From NCBI RefSeq assembly GCF_002288925.2, contig NW_022097996.1, positions 13,512,139 through 13,576,138 of the forward strand: DNA of 64,000 nt, given 5' to 3'. The DNA is from Delphinapterus leucas. Lineage: Eukaryota > Chordata > Mammalia > Artiodactyla > Monodontidae. Made by a program: the position numbers and the translations under genes. Below the pieces are notes generated by a model that ran no database searches, was not told where the DNA came from, and was given only the letters and a program-made list of their open reading frames with translations. This document shows, piece by piece, positions 51,240 to 62,830 of this stretch; positions within the stretch are counted from its first letter, which is position 1, and each line of letters starts with the position of its first letter.

Positions 51240-51515
51240 AAAATTATTTTCCATGGGTTTAGTGCTTACTGTGTCTCACACACACAGCTAGCAATTTATA
51301 TATCTCTGTTAAACTGCCAAAAGTTTGCAGCATGTAACCATACTTCATCCAGTGCCTCTACATCCTGTGTCCTCATCTATTAATGGGGGGTAATTTCATA
51401 GGTGAGTAAACCTATCTCACTTTCCAATTTCATACACGTGGTAAGTGGCAGAGTAAGGATTCCAACCAAGTCTATATTCTACAAAGCCAGTGCTTTTCAG
51501 GATATCACACTGACT
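51240..51515 (-). repeat. MIR SINE (diverged)
   Basis: GTTTAGTGCTTACTGTGTCT, then GGTGAGTAAACCTATCTCAC, then GTGGTAAGTGGCAGAGTAAG and GATTCCAACCAAGTCTATAT follow the antisense MIR order. Confidence 0.7.
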
Positions 51516-51574
51516 CTAATAAAGGTCAATACCTTTTTTAAAAATCCGAAGCATCTACCTCCTGTCAACATTTA

Positions 51575-51898
51575 TGATTTACAAAACAGAAACAGACTCA
51601 CAGGCTTCAAAAACAAACTTATGGTTACCAAAGGGGAAAGGGGGGGAGGGATAATTAGGAGTTTGGGAGTAACATATACACACTACTTTATATAAAATAG
51701 ATAATCAACAAGGACCTGCTGTATAGCACAGGGAACTGTACTCAATATTCTGTAATAATCTATATGGGAAAAAAATCTGAAAAAGAATGGATATATGTAT
51801 ATGTATAGCTGAATCACTTTGCTGTACACGTGAAACTAACACAGTATGGCAAATCAACTATACTCCAATAGAAAATAAATTAAAATTTTAAAAAGATA
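51575..51898 (+). mobile_element. L1 3' UTR, sense orientation, A-rich tail
   Basis: CACAGGCTTCAAAAACAAAC, then AACAAGGACCTGCTGTATAG, then TCACTTTGCTGTACACGTGA and CAACTATACTCCAATAGAAA make up the L1 3' UTR in sense orientation, ending near AATTAAAATTTTAAAAAG. It is 5'-truncated. Confidence 0.88.
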
Positions 51899-53679
51899 TA
51901 CTAATTTTAAAAGATTTATGATTTAAAGCAGTTAGAAAGCCCATCTGGGTAATAAAAACATAGAAAGGTAACTGGAAATATATAATTCTGAAGAAACACA
52001 AACTTCATCAGTACTACAAATCAATATGTATCCTAGACATACTTTTTCTAAAATTAGCTCTGATTCCATTAGGGTTGTTAAATATTGAAGGATTCTTCTA
52101 GCTCTAAAGTGCTCTGTTCCTAATAAGGAAATCTGACTTCAATAACATGCCCTGGGCATAAAGCCCTTTATCTGAAAAAGTAAAATCAAAAGAACATTTA
52201 AGTCAACCTAATGAGTTTTTCTCTCTATTTTACAACAAAATATTTTGGTTCTCTAATTTCTGTGAAGCTTATTTTAATTTCCCAAGTGGAAGTAAAACAA
52301 AAACAAAACAAAGTCACTTTTTTTGAGTGAAAATAATGGATTTTTTTTCTGCTTGTTTGTTTTCTGTGTGTGTATATGCACAGGACTTATGTATATGTAT
52401 TTTACTCTAAAGAGAGAGTCTCTTAACTAGGAAATTAGTTGATTTCTGAGATTTATTAAAAGAGAAATTTCAAGGACTTAACCTAGAGCTACTTTCTCCT
52501 ACTTTTGCTGTTCATATAAATTTTATGATCTTGCCATTGTATGACTGAGGAATATAGAGAAAATATTTTTGTGTTTCTGCAGATCAAGGATCTTCTGAAT
52601 AAATTTTGTAGAAATTTTGTACTCTGACCTAAGAATAAGCCATGAGAAGACACTACACCAGTATAGAGAGCGAGAGAACTCCAGTGACATTTATCTAATT
52701 CCATAGGTACAAGTATGAGTTAATATTTCAATGGAAAATGAGACCTGGGACCTTGGAGATATATCTATAGGTCATAGAAGCCTGAAAGTCTGGGGCATCT
52801 CTGGCCTTTGGAGTGATATATTTATATTCCAAAAGATTAGAGTAAGAACTTAGAAACTTTTCCATCCTGTCTCTAAGGAACAAAGGTTTTTCTGTTTTCT
52901 TTTTGGACTGGAGAGAAAGACAGCCATGAGACAGCTGAGAAAATCCATTTTTCTCCATTTCTTGCTTAGGGAGTATCTGACCACTCAAATAAGTTTTCCC
53001 ATCTGGCTTTCATTTTATTGTCTTGGGGTAAGAGTGGAGCAAAGGAAACAATACAGCTATTATTATGGAAATACTAATAACTAATCTCTCTCTGATCCAG
53101 AACACCTCTTATTCACATTGAGGACAAAATTAATAAAGATGAATATTTAAAAACCCAGAGGTTTACTTTTTGTTGCTTGCTTCAAATTGATGTTTTCATC
53201 TTCATGTATTATGTATCATTATTAGTTACCTTAACAATTTTTTTAACTACCTAGTGTAGGAATAAGTAGGTTGGTATGGATAGGATGGTAGATTAGAAGA
53301 GAGAGAGAGACCAGGCAATAAGCTTTGATATTCATATTTACTAGTTGTTGTTGTTTTTTTTTTTTTTACTGTGGGTTACCAATTAAGGGAGATATATGAT
53401 TTTTAAAAAGCTAATTTAAATCTGAGGATAATGAATAAATATTTGACTATACTAATTGGAGATCCCATTACTTTTCTTAATGAAATGAATGCAAATGTTC
53501 CAATTCTCCATATAGTTAAAATCAAATGCTTTTCAGGAAGAGAGACTCAGGACATACACTATCAAAGTAACTTCTTAGTAAAATAAATATTCTCACATAC
53601 GTTATAATGGCTTATGTCAAGGACATTGGGACTTCACAAACATGTGTATGACATATATATAGCTCAATACATCTAAAAA
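51899..53679. other. non-coding, no feature recognised
   Basis: No exon or named repeat was supported; a GA run lies at 53300-53310 and a T-tract at 53352-53367. The minus-strand ORFs at 52489-52704 and 52728-52988 have no domain. Confidence 0.5.
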
Positions 53680-53815
53680 AGGTACCTCATAGATTATCTC
53701 ATGTGATCCTGGTAATACCTTGTAAGTTAGTAAAATAGAAATTATCCTTATGTCTTAAGCTATGAATAGTGAAGTTTAGAAAGAATAAGTGGCCAGGCCA
53801 AGGCATGCAGACCAG
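53680..53815 (-). repeat. MIR fragment (diverged)
   Basis: ATTATCTCATGTGATCCTGG, then ATACCTTGTAAGTTAGTAAA and AAGAATAAGTGGCCAGGCCA follow antisense MIR order. Confidence 0.55.
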
Positions 53816-53853
53816 GCGTGTAGAATTCCCATAAAACAAACAAAAAATATTTA

Positions 53854-54304
53854 CAAGCATATCTCATTGTGCTTCATAGATACTGTGTTTTTTTAGAAAT
53901 TGAAAGCTTGTGGCAATCCTGCATAAAGCAAGTCTGTCAGGGCCGTTTTTTCAACAGCATTTGCCCACTTCGTGTCTCTTTGTCACATTTTGGTAATTCT
54001 CTCAATATTTCAAACTTTTTCATTTTCATTCTATTTGTCATGGTGGTCTGTGGTCAGTGATCTTTGATGTTACTGCTATGACTCACTGAAGTCTCAGATG
54101 ATGGTTAGCATTTTTCAGCAATAAAGTATTTTTAATAAGGGTATGTACTTTTTTGGATATAATGCTATTGCACATTTAATAAACTACAGTATAGTGTAAA
54201 CATAACTTTTGTATGCATTGGGAAACCAAAAACTTCATGTGATTTGCTTTATTTTGATATTCACTTTATTGTAGTGGTCTGGAACTGAACCTGCAGTATG
54301 CCTG
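53854..54304 (+). mobile_element. Tigger1-type deletion derivative
   Basis: The element starts CAAGCATATCTCATTGTGCT and ends GCAGTATGCCTG, with TA on both sides (53852-53853 and 54305-54306). The left part matches Tigger1 from the terminal repeat to GATCTTTGATGTTACTG, then jumps to the right end (AGATGATGGTTAGCATTTTT and onward). The whole transposase region is therefore missing. About 451 bases. Confidence 0.85.
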
Positions 54305-54306
54305 TA

Positions 54307-55396
54307 TTGAATGGAAAAACACTGTGAATAAAAAGACATATAGTTCTGGTTTGAATAAGAACTTCAAGAACTGGAAATGATTGCATTTCAATCATGAGAT
54401 CGATGTACAGTGCTCTAAAATAAGTTTCTTCCTGCCCTTTTATCTAGTGATGAGAAATGGAGTACATGGAATAGTTTCTGTGAGTGGGAGGTACACTTAT
54501 GTTTATAAATTCATGATGCGTTTTATCTTTGAATTTAGGGTTTATTTAAAAGGATTGGATTTTTCTTATATTTTACAATAAGAACAAAGTTTTGTTAGGA
54601 TAACTGCATCCAAATACCATATGTTATGGTTAAAATGTTATTCTTCACTGCTTTGAAACTATAGGTGTTAAGGTGACAAATTAAACTTAGGTGTTCTTTT
54701 CTCCAAAATCCACAGATAGCTGATGAATGGAATAAGAAAAAATAGGTCCAAATATTTCCAATTTCCTCATTACGGGGTATCGAAATTTGGGTTTATACTA
54801 TAGACAACCAGAAAACAGAACAAATTATATGTAATGATATTTTTAGAAATTAGACAACAGGCTTCCCTGAAATAAGGGAAACAAACAAGGAAGCCCCACA
54901 GTAACCTTGATTTCAACCTGAAATGCAGCACAAGAAGAGGAAACACAAACATAGCCTGTGGTTCTGCTGAATTGAGGAGAGAGTTTAACTGGGTGGGAGA
55001 ATCCTTAGGAAGATAGGATTTGTAGATCAGTGTAGCAGAGAAAGTGCTCCAGAAATCTGCACATTGGGTCCATTGAGTTTATGGATGAACAAAAATTTGT
55101 GCATGTGTGTAACAGAAAACTTCGTGAATCAGGAAAATAGTGACTTCTGAAGAAAGAATAATTACAGAGGAGTAATAAACCAAACAATTACAAAAGCTCA
55201 GCTAGTAATTCTACAAGCTAAATTCAGAACCAGAATGGAGAGACTTTGTTCATCACTCAGAACATTCAGTAGAGTAAGGGGGGATCACATCTTAGTAGTA
55301 AGGCTAAGCTAGTGCTAGATTCATGCTCTAAAAGGCTACTCTAGATCCATGCTAAAAGTTCTAGAGTCCATGCTGAAAAGACTATCAGAGGGAAGT
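54307..55396. other. non-coding, no feature recognised
   Basis: Chance ORFs only. It is the left flank of the twin-primed L1 insertion. Confidence 0.5.
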
Positions 55397-55409
55397 CCAG
55401 TACACTTTA
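55397..55409. repeat. target-site duplication, left copy
   Basis: CCAGTACACTTTA is repeated exactly at 57932-57944, on the far side of the L1 insertion. Its 13-base length is typical of target-primed reverse transcription. Confidence 0.9.
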
Positions 55410-57261
55410 TTTATTTATTTATTTTATTGGAGTAAAATTGCTTTACAATGTTGTGTTAGTTTCTGCTGCACAATGAAGTGAATCAGCCACATGTACACCC
55501 ACATCTCCTTCCCCTTGGACCTCCCTCCCACACCCCCATCCCACCCACCTAGGTCATCACAGAGCACCGAGCTGAGCTCCCTGAGCTGTACAGCAGGTTC
55601 CCACTAGCTATCTATTTTACACATGGTAGTGTATTTATGTCAAACCTAATCTCCAAATTCGTCCCACCCTCCCCTTCCCCTCCATGTCCACATGTCCATT
55701 CTTTACGTCTACATCTCTATTCCTGCCCTGCAAATATGTTCATCTGTACCACTTTTCTAGATTCCACATATATGCGTTAATATACGATATTTGTTTTTCT
55801 CTTTCTGGCTTACTTCACTCTGTATAACAGACTCTAGGTCTATCCATGTCTCTGGAAATGGCACTCTTTCATTCCTTTTTATGGTTGAGTAATATTCCAT
55901 TGTATATATGTACTACATCTTCTTTATCCATTCATCTATCGTTGGACATATAGGTTGTTTCCATGTCCTGGCTATTGTAAATAGTGCTGCAATGAACATT
56001 GGGGTACATGTGTCCTTTTGAATTATGGCTTTCTCAGGGTATATGCCCAGTAGTGGGATTGCTGGGTCATATGGTAGTTCTATTTTTAGTTTTTTAAGGA
56101 ACCTCCATACTGTTCTCCATAGTGTCTGTATCAATTTACATTCCCACCAACAGTGCAAAAGTGTTCCCTTTTCTCCACACCCTCTCCAGCATTTATTGTT
56201 TGTAGATTTTTTGATGATGGCCATTCTGACTGGTGTGAGGTGATACCTCATTGTAGTTTTGATTTGCATTTCTCTAATAATGAGTGATGTTGAGCATCTT
56301 TTCATGTGCCTCTTGGCCATCTGTATGTCTTCTTTGGTGAAATGTCTATTTAGGTCTTCCACCATTTTTTAATTGGGTTGTTTGCTCTTTTGATATTGAA
56401 CTCCATGAGCTGTTTGTATATTTTGGAGATTAATCCTTTGTCCATTACTTCATTTGCAAATATTTTCTCCCATTCTGAGGGTTGTCTTTGCATCTTGTTT
56501 ATGGTTTCCTTTGCTGTGCAAAAGCTTTTACGTTTCATTAGGTCCCATTTTTGTTTTTATTTTCATTACTCTAGGAGGTGGGTCAAAAAAGATCTTGCTG
56601 TGGTTTATTTCAAAGAGTGTTTTTCCTATGTTTCCCTCTAAGAGTTTTATTATAGTGTCCAGTCTTATATTTAGGTCTTTAATCCATTTTGAGTTTATTT
56701 TTGTGTATGGTGTTAGGTAGTTTCATTCTTTTACATGTAGCTGCCCAGTTTTCCCAACGCCACTTATTGAAGAGGCTGTCTTTTCTCCATTGTATGTTCT
56801 TGCTTCCTTTGTCATAAATTAGGTGACCATATGTGTGTGGGTTTATCTCTGGGCTTTCTATCCTGTACCATTGATCTATATTTCTGTTTTTGTGCCAGTA
56901 CCATACTGTCTTGATTACTGTAGCTTTGTAATACACTTTGAAGTCAGGGAGCCTGATTCCTCCAGCTCCTTTTTTCTATCTCAAGATTGCTTTGTCTATT
57001 CGGGGTCTTTTGTGTTTCCATACAAATTGTAAAATTTTTTGTTCTAATTCTGTGAAGAATGCCATTGGTAATTTGATAAGGATTGCATTGAATCTTTAGA
57101 TTGCTCTGGGTAGTATAGTCATTTTCACAATATTGATTCTTCCAATCCAAGAACATGGTATATTTCTCTTTTGTTTATGTTATCTTTGATTTCTTTCATC
57201 AGTGTTTTTAGTTTTCTGAGTACAAGTCTTTTGCCTCCTTAGGTAGGTTTATTCCTAGGTA
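55410..57261 (-). mobile_element. L1 3' part (ORF2 end and 3' UTR), minus strand
   Basis: Read on the minus strand this is the ORF2 C-terminal region, with relics such as [28 protein letters not shown] and [20 protein letters not shown], then the 3' UTR ending in an ATAAATAAATAAATA-type tail at the left target duplication. It is interrupted by several stops and frameshifts, so no full protein is encoded. The ORF at 55913-56365 lies in it. Confidence 0.92.
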
Positions 57262-57931
57262 TTATGTCACTGATGAACATAGATGCAAAAATCCTGAACA
57301 AAATACTAGCAAACAGAATCCAACAACACATTAAAAGGAGCATACACCATGATCAAGTGGGATTTATTCCAGGAATGCAAGTATTCTTCAATATATGCAG
57401 ATCAATTAGGGTGATACATCACATTAACCAATTAAGGAATAAAAACCAAATGATCATCTGAATAAATGCAGAAAAAGCTTTTGACAAAATTCAACACCCA
57501 TTTATGATAAAAACTCTCCAGAAAATGCATATAGAGGGAACCTACCTCAACATAATAAAGGCCATATATGACAAACCCACAGCAAACATCATTCTCAATG
57601 GTGAAAAACTGAAAGCATTTCCACTAAGATCAGGAACAAGACAAGGAAGTCCACTCTTGTCACTCTTATTCAAGAGTTTTGGAAGTCCTAACCTCAGCAA
57701 TCAGAGAAGAAAAAGGAATAAAAGGAATTGGAAAAGAAGAAGTAAAACTGTCACTGTTTGCTTATGATATGATACTATTCATAGAGAATCCTAAAGATGT
57801 CACTAGAAAACTACTAGAACTAATCAATGAATTTAGTAAGGTTGCAGGATACAAAACTAATGTGCAGAAATCTCTGGCACTCCTATACACTAATAATGAA
57901 CAATCAGAAAGAGAAATTAAGGAAAAAAATC
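57262..57931 (+). mobile_element. inverted L1 5' segment (ORF2 reverse-transcriptase part)
   Basis: The orientation flips here. The plus strand reads the ORF2 reverse-transcriptase region, with relics [30 protein letters not shown] and SGTRQGSPL. The segment stops in GAAATTAAGGAAAAAAATCC just before the right target duplication. By comparison with an ordinary L1, the two halves nearly abut in ORF2 (about 30-40 bases missing), which is the twin-priming pattern. Confidence 0.9.
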
Positions 57932-57944
57932 CCAGTACACTTTA
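57932..57944. repeat. target-site duplication, right copy
   Basis: This is an exact repeat of 55397-55409. The two copies bracket both L1 segments, which shows that they arrived in a single insertion event. Confidence 0.9.
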
Positions 57945-59033
57945 AAGGAACACAACAAAGCCCAGAATTCAACAGTATAAATCTACAATGCCTGGCATCC
58001 AATAAAAATTACTAAACATGATAGAGAAAAATATTACCCAGTACCAGGAGAAGATAAACCAATAAAAAAAGAACTAGAAATCACAGAAATAATGAAATTA
58101 GCCCACTAGAACATTGATATGAAATATGTTCAAAGATTTAAAAGAAAACGAAGTTAATGAAGTGATGAATGATACAAAGAATACAAAAGAATTATTAGAA
58201 ATTTAAAAATTGGTCTCAAAATTTAAATTTCTGCTTATGATTTACAGTAGATTAGGCATGCAAAAGGAAAGATCAGTGAACCTGAAGATATAACAATAGA
58301 AAATGTCTATAATGGAGCGTAGAGGGTAAAAATACTGAAAAAAATAAAATTTCAACAACTTATGGGAAAAAGTCAAGATTTCTAATATGTATATAATTTT
58401 AGTCCCATAAAGAGCGGGAAAGTAAAATTAAACAACACAATCTTAAACAACCAATGATCAAATAAGAAATCACAAACAAAATTTAAAAATACCTTGAAGC
58501 AAGTGGAAATGATAAAAAAAATTCAAGAAGCCAAAGGGAAAAAACCTTTACCTACAGAGGAGCAAAGATAAGATTACATCTAACTTCTCCTCAGAAACTA
58601 TACAAGAAAGAAAAGAGTAGAGTAAAATATTCAAAGTATTGAGAGAAAACACCAACTATCCTAGAATTCCATACCCAGAATAATTACTTTTTAAAAGTGA
58701 AGAAGGAATAAAGACTTTCTCAGACGAAAAAAACTGAAGGACATTTTTGCTGGTACACCTGCCTTCCAAAATGTGTTAAAAGAAGTTCTTCAGAAAGAAG
58801 GAAAATGATCAAGTCAGAAACTCAGATATACATAAGGAAAGAGCGTTGAAGGAGGAGTAATTGAAGGTAAATAAAAAGTTTTATTGTTCTTATTCTTAAT
58901 TGATCTAGTGGATAACAACTTGCTCAAAATGATATTATCAACAATGTATTCAATTATGTTATGCTTATGTATATATCATATATATGGTTGTGTGATATAT
59001 ATATATGATATATATATCATATATATATATAGG

Positions 59034-59067
<34 letters not shown>

Positions 59068-59137
59068 TGAATGGTAGTAATCAGGATGGGACTGGTGAGA
59101 AATTAGAATTTTTTTGTTGTTATAAAATACACTACCT
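57945..59137 (+). mobile_element. old L1M remnant (host of the twin-primed L1), left part
   Basis: The A-rich text includes AAAATGTGTTAAAAGAAGTT then CTTCAGAAAGAAGGAAAATG and AGAATTCCATACCCAGAATA, which occur upstream of ORF2 in old L1 elements. It is heavily decayed with no ORF of use. Confidence 0.55.
58976..59064. repeat. compound (AT)n/(GT)n microsatellite
   Basis: An AT-dominated run with ATATATATGATATATATATC-type units is followed directly by an uninterrupted GT run at 59036-59064. Confidence 0.95.
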
Positions 59138-59355
59138 GGGGCTTCCCTGGTGGCGCAGTGGTTGAGAGCCCGCCTGCTGATGCAGGGGACACGGGTTTGT
59201 GCCCCAGTCCGGGAAGATCCCACATGCTGCGGAGCGGCTGGGCCCGTGAACCATGGCCGCTGAGCCTGCGCGTCCAGAGACTGTGCTCCGCAACGGGAGA
59301 GGCCACAACAGTGAGAAGCCCGCGTACCGCAAAAAGAAAAAAAAAAAAAAAAAAA
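59138..59355 (+). mobile_element. CHR-type tRNA-derived SINE
   Basis: The element opens GGGGCTTCCCTGGTGGCGCA, has the full tRNA-like head and body through CCGCAACGGGAGAGGCCACA and ends with an A-rich tail to 59355. It sits in the old L1 mosaic. This is the copy closest to the family consensus in the window. Confidence 0.94.
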
Positions 59356-61200
59356 TTACCCAAGCATATGTCATTTACAAGAAATCCACTTGTCATCTAC
59401 AAGGTATATATAGCTTAAAAGTAAATGGATGGAGAAAAAAATACCATGTTAACACTAATCAAAAGAAAGCAGGAGTAGCCATTATTAATTTCAGACAGAA
59501 CAGACTTCAAAGCAATGAACGTTATCACAGTTAAAGAGTATTACATTGTGATAAAGGGGTCAATTCTCCAAGAAGGTATACCAATTCCTACTGTGTAGGC
59601 ACCTAACAACAGTGTGTTGCAAAGGCTGATAGAACTGCAAGAAGAAATAGATAAATCCACTTGATAGTTGATAGTTGGAGACACAACACTCCTCTCTCAG
59701 AAATGGACAGATCCAGCAGGCAGAGAACCAATTAAGACATAGCTGAAATAAACAGCACTGTCAATCAACAATAGAGTTGGCATCTATAGACTCCTTCATC
59801 CAACATCAGCAGAATATACATTCTTCTCAAGCTCATGCCTAACATTCAGGAAGATAGACCGCATTCTGGGCCATAAAACACACCTTAACAAATTTAACAG
59901 AATAGATATCATACATCTGCTCATGGACCACAAACTAGAAATCAATAACAGAAGGATAACCAGAAAATCCCCAAATACGTGGAGATTAAACATTTAGGTA
60001 TTAAGGTAAGACTGGACCTCAAACTTTACTTCTGTTTTGCAAAAGACAATGTAAAGAGAATGAGAAGACAAGACACAGACTGGGAAAAAATATTTGCAAA
60101 AGACACATCAGATAAAGGACTGCTATCCAAAATATACAAAGAACTCAAAATTCAATAGTAAGAAAACAAATGACCACATTAAAAAATTGGCCAAGGTCCT
60201 TAACAGACACCTCAGCAAATACTATCTACAGACGGGAGAAAAGCATATGAAAAGATGCTCCATACCATATATCAGGGAAACACAGGTTAAAACAACAATG
60301 AGATAACACTGCACAACTATTAGAATGGCCAGAACACTGAGAATACCAAGTGCTGATGAGGGTGTGGAGTGCCAGGAACCGTTACTCATTGTTGGTGGGA
60401 ATGCAAAATTGTACAAGCACTTTAGAAGATGATTTGGTGGTTTCTTGCTAAACTAAATATACTCTTTCCATGTAATACAGCATTTGCCCTCTGTACTACT
60501 TTCCCAAAGTTGATGAAAACTTAGGTTCACACAAAAACCTATATGCATGAGTGTTTATAGCTCTTTTATTCATAATTGCCAAAACTTGGAAACAACCAAG
60601 TTATTCTTTAGTAGGTAAATGGATAAATACACTGTGGTACATCCAGACAATGGAATATTATTCAGTGCCAAAAAGAAATGCGATCTCAAGCATGACAAGA
60701 CATGAAAATACCTTAAATGAATATTAATAAGTGAAGAAGCCAACCAAGGGGTGCTTACTATATGATTCTAACTCTATATACAATATTTGGAACAAGGCAA
60801 AATTATGGAGACAATTAAAAGGATGAGTAGTTATCAAGGGTTGGGGCAAGGAGGAAAAAGATCTGCAGAGCACAGAGGATTTTTAAGGCAATGAAAATGC
60901 TCTGTTAGATACTATAATGATGCATACATGTCGTTATACATTTGTCCGAACCCTTAGAATGTACAGCACCAAGACTGAACCCTAATGTAAACTGTAGATT
61001 TTGGTTGATAATGACATGTCAGTGTAGGTTCCTCAGCTGTAACAGATATGCCACTCTGGTTTAGGACTTTGGGGAGGCTATGTGCATATGCATGTCGGGG
61101 CAGGGGCTATATGGGAAATCTCCCTTTCTCTCAATTTTGCTGAGAACTTAAAACTGCTCTAAAAAATAAATACTTAAAAAACAAAAAGAAATAAAACCCT
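59356..61200 (+). mobile_element. old L1M remnant, right part (ORF2 to 3' end)
   Basis: AGTAAATGGATGGAGAAAAA, then GAATATACATTCTTCTCAAG, GGCCATAAAACACACCTTAA, TTGTTGGTGGGAATGCAAAA and AATGGAATATTATTCAGTGC follow L1 ORF2 order on the plus strand. It ends in CTGCTCTAAAAAATAAATAC, the old L1M 3' end. Confidence 0.8.
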
Positions 61201-61462
61201 TTTTTTATTAAGTGTAGTTGATTTAGCATGTTGTGTTGGTTTCTGGTATACAGCAGAGTGATTCAGTTATACATATATATCTATTCTTTTTCATATTCTT
61301 TTCCATTATGGTTTATTACAGGATATTGAATAAAGTTCCCTGTGCTCTACAGTAGGGCCTTGTTGTTTATCTATCCTATATATAATTTGCATCTGCTAAC
61401 CCCAAACTCCCAGTCCAGCCCTCCCCTGCCTCTCCGTCCCCTTTGGCAACCACAAGTCTAAA
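61201..61462 (-). mobile_element. L1 3' UTR fragment
   Basis: TTGTGTTGGTTTCTGGTATA, then AATAAAGTTCCCTGTGCTCT and CTCCCAGTCCAGCCCTCCCC give the antisense L1 3' UTR. Confidence 0.8.
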
Positions 61463-61471
61463 AACAACAAT

Positions 61472-61716
61472 CCTTTTTTTTTTTTTTTTGGAATTTTTCA
61501 ATTTTATTTTTTTATACAGCAGGTTCTTATTAGTTATCCATTTTATGCATATTAGTGTATATATGTCAATCCCAATCTCCCAATTCATCACACCACCACC
61601 ACCACCGCCACTTTCCCCCCTTGGTGTCCATATGTTTGTTCTCTACATCTGTGTCTCTATTTTTGCCCTGCAAACCAGTTCATCTGTACCGTTTTTCTAG
61701 GTTCCACATATATGCT
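61472..61716 (-). mobile_element. second L1 3' UTR fragment
   Basis: A T-tract is followed by TACAGCAGGTTCTTATTAGT, ATATATGTCAATCCCAATCT and ATATGTTTGTTCTCTACATC, antisense L1 3' UTR, ending near TTCCACATATATGC. It lies next to the previous fragment but repeats some of the same 3' UTR text, so it is a separate insertion. Confidence 0.78.
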
Positions 61717-62395
61717 AAAACAACAGTCTTTTAATCTTGGAAAGAAATCTTTAAGAAAATGAAAAGGCAAGAGATAGATAGCCTAGGAGGAAATATTTGT
61801 AATAGGTATATCTGACAAAGAACTTGTGTCCAGATACGTAAGCAATTGCTATCACTCAATAATAGGATACACAACACAATAAAAATGTACAAGTGATCTG
61901 AATGCACACGTTGCACAAGAAAATAGATATAGCCAATAAGCGTACAAAAGTGTGTTCAATAACATTTGTCAATAAGGACACGCAAATTAAAATCACACGG
62001 AGATAATGCTGCATACGTAGCAGAAGGGCTAAAATTTAAAAAGATGAATGATACTAACTGTTGGTGAAGATGTGGAGTAACTTGAATTCTCACATGTAAA
62101 CTGATGGGGATACAAAGTCATAATATTCTAGAAAACATTGTGTTACTTTCTCATGTTAAATATATACTGCCATATGGCCTAGTAATTTTATCCTTGGTAT
62201 TTTCCTGAGAAATAAAAATATATGACCATAGAAAGACTTGTACACAAATATTTATTGCAGTTATAGTCATGATAGCCACAAACTAGAAACCACCTAAATA
62301 TCTATGAAAGGTTAACTCGATTACACTAAGTATGGCACAGCCATACAATGGTACTCTGCTAATTGATTTTAAGAAATGGACTGCCAGGGCACACA
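61717..62395 (+). mobile_element. old L1M remnant
   Basis: GGCAAGAGATAGATAGCCTA, AGCCAATAAGCGTACAAAAG, CTGTTGGTGAAGATGTGGAG and TATGACCATAGAAAGACTTG follow L1 ORF2 C-terminal order. It may be a further L1 copy behind the two 3' UTR fragments. Confidence 0.7.
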
Positions 62396-62830
62396 ATTAA
62401 ATGGATGTGGTAGTTTTAAAACATGTTCACAGATTCTCTGAACATGGACCTCTCCTCTTGAATCTAGACTGACCACAGGGGTGCATTTGCAAGCAATACA
62501 GTACAGCACACGTGACGCTATACAACCTCTGGGACTGTGTCAGAAAAGGCCATGCAGCTTCTGCCTGGCTCTGGACGCCTTTGGATCCAGGACCTGCCGC
62601 ATGCTAAATAATGCTCACTCACCATGCTGTGGGGAAGCAGCAGATAAGTGTCCCCGTCTATAGAGCACAGAGGTCTCTGCCCATAGCATCAACCGCTAGA
62701 TGCATGGGTGACATCGCCTCAATTGCTCTGACATCCAGGCATTTAGTCACTCCTAGTACTTCCAGCTGAGATCCCAGACAGTAAAGGGCTGTCCCCACAG
62801 TGCCCTGTTGAAATCCTAACCCACAGAGCC
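62396..62830 (+). mobile_element. MLT1-like MaLR LTR (probable)
   Basis: ATGTGGTAGTTTTAAAACAT, AAAGGCCATGCAGCTTCTGC, CACCATGCTGTGGGGAAGCA and ACAGAGCCCATGGGCAAACT follow the order of an MLT1-type LTR. The family call is tentative. Confidence 0.55.

Noticed and set aside
55913..56365. A 150-codon minus-strand ORF
   Set aside because: It is the C-terminal part of L1 ORF2 in a broken element, not a host gene.
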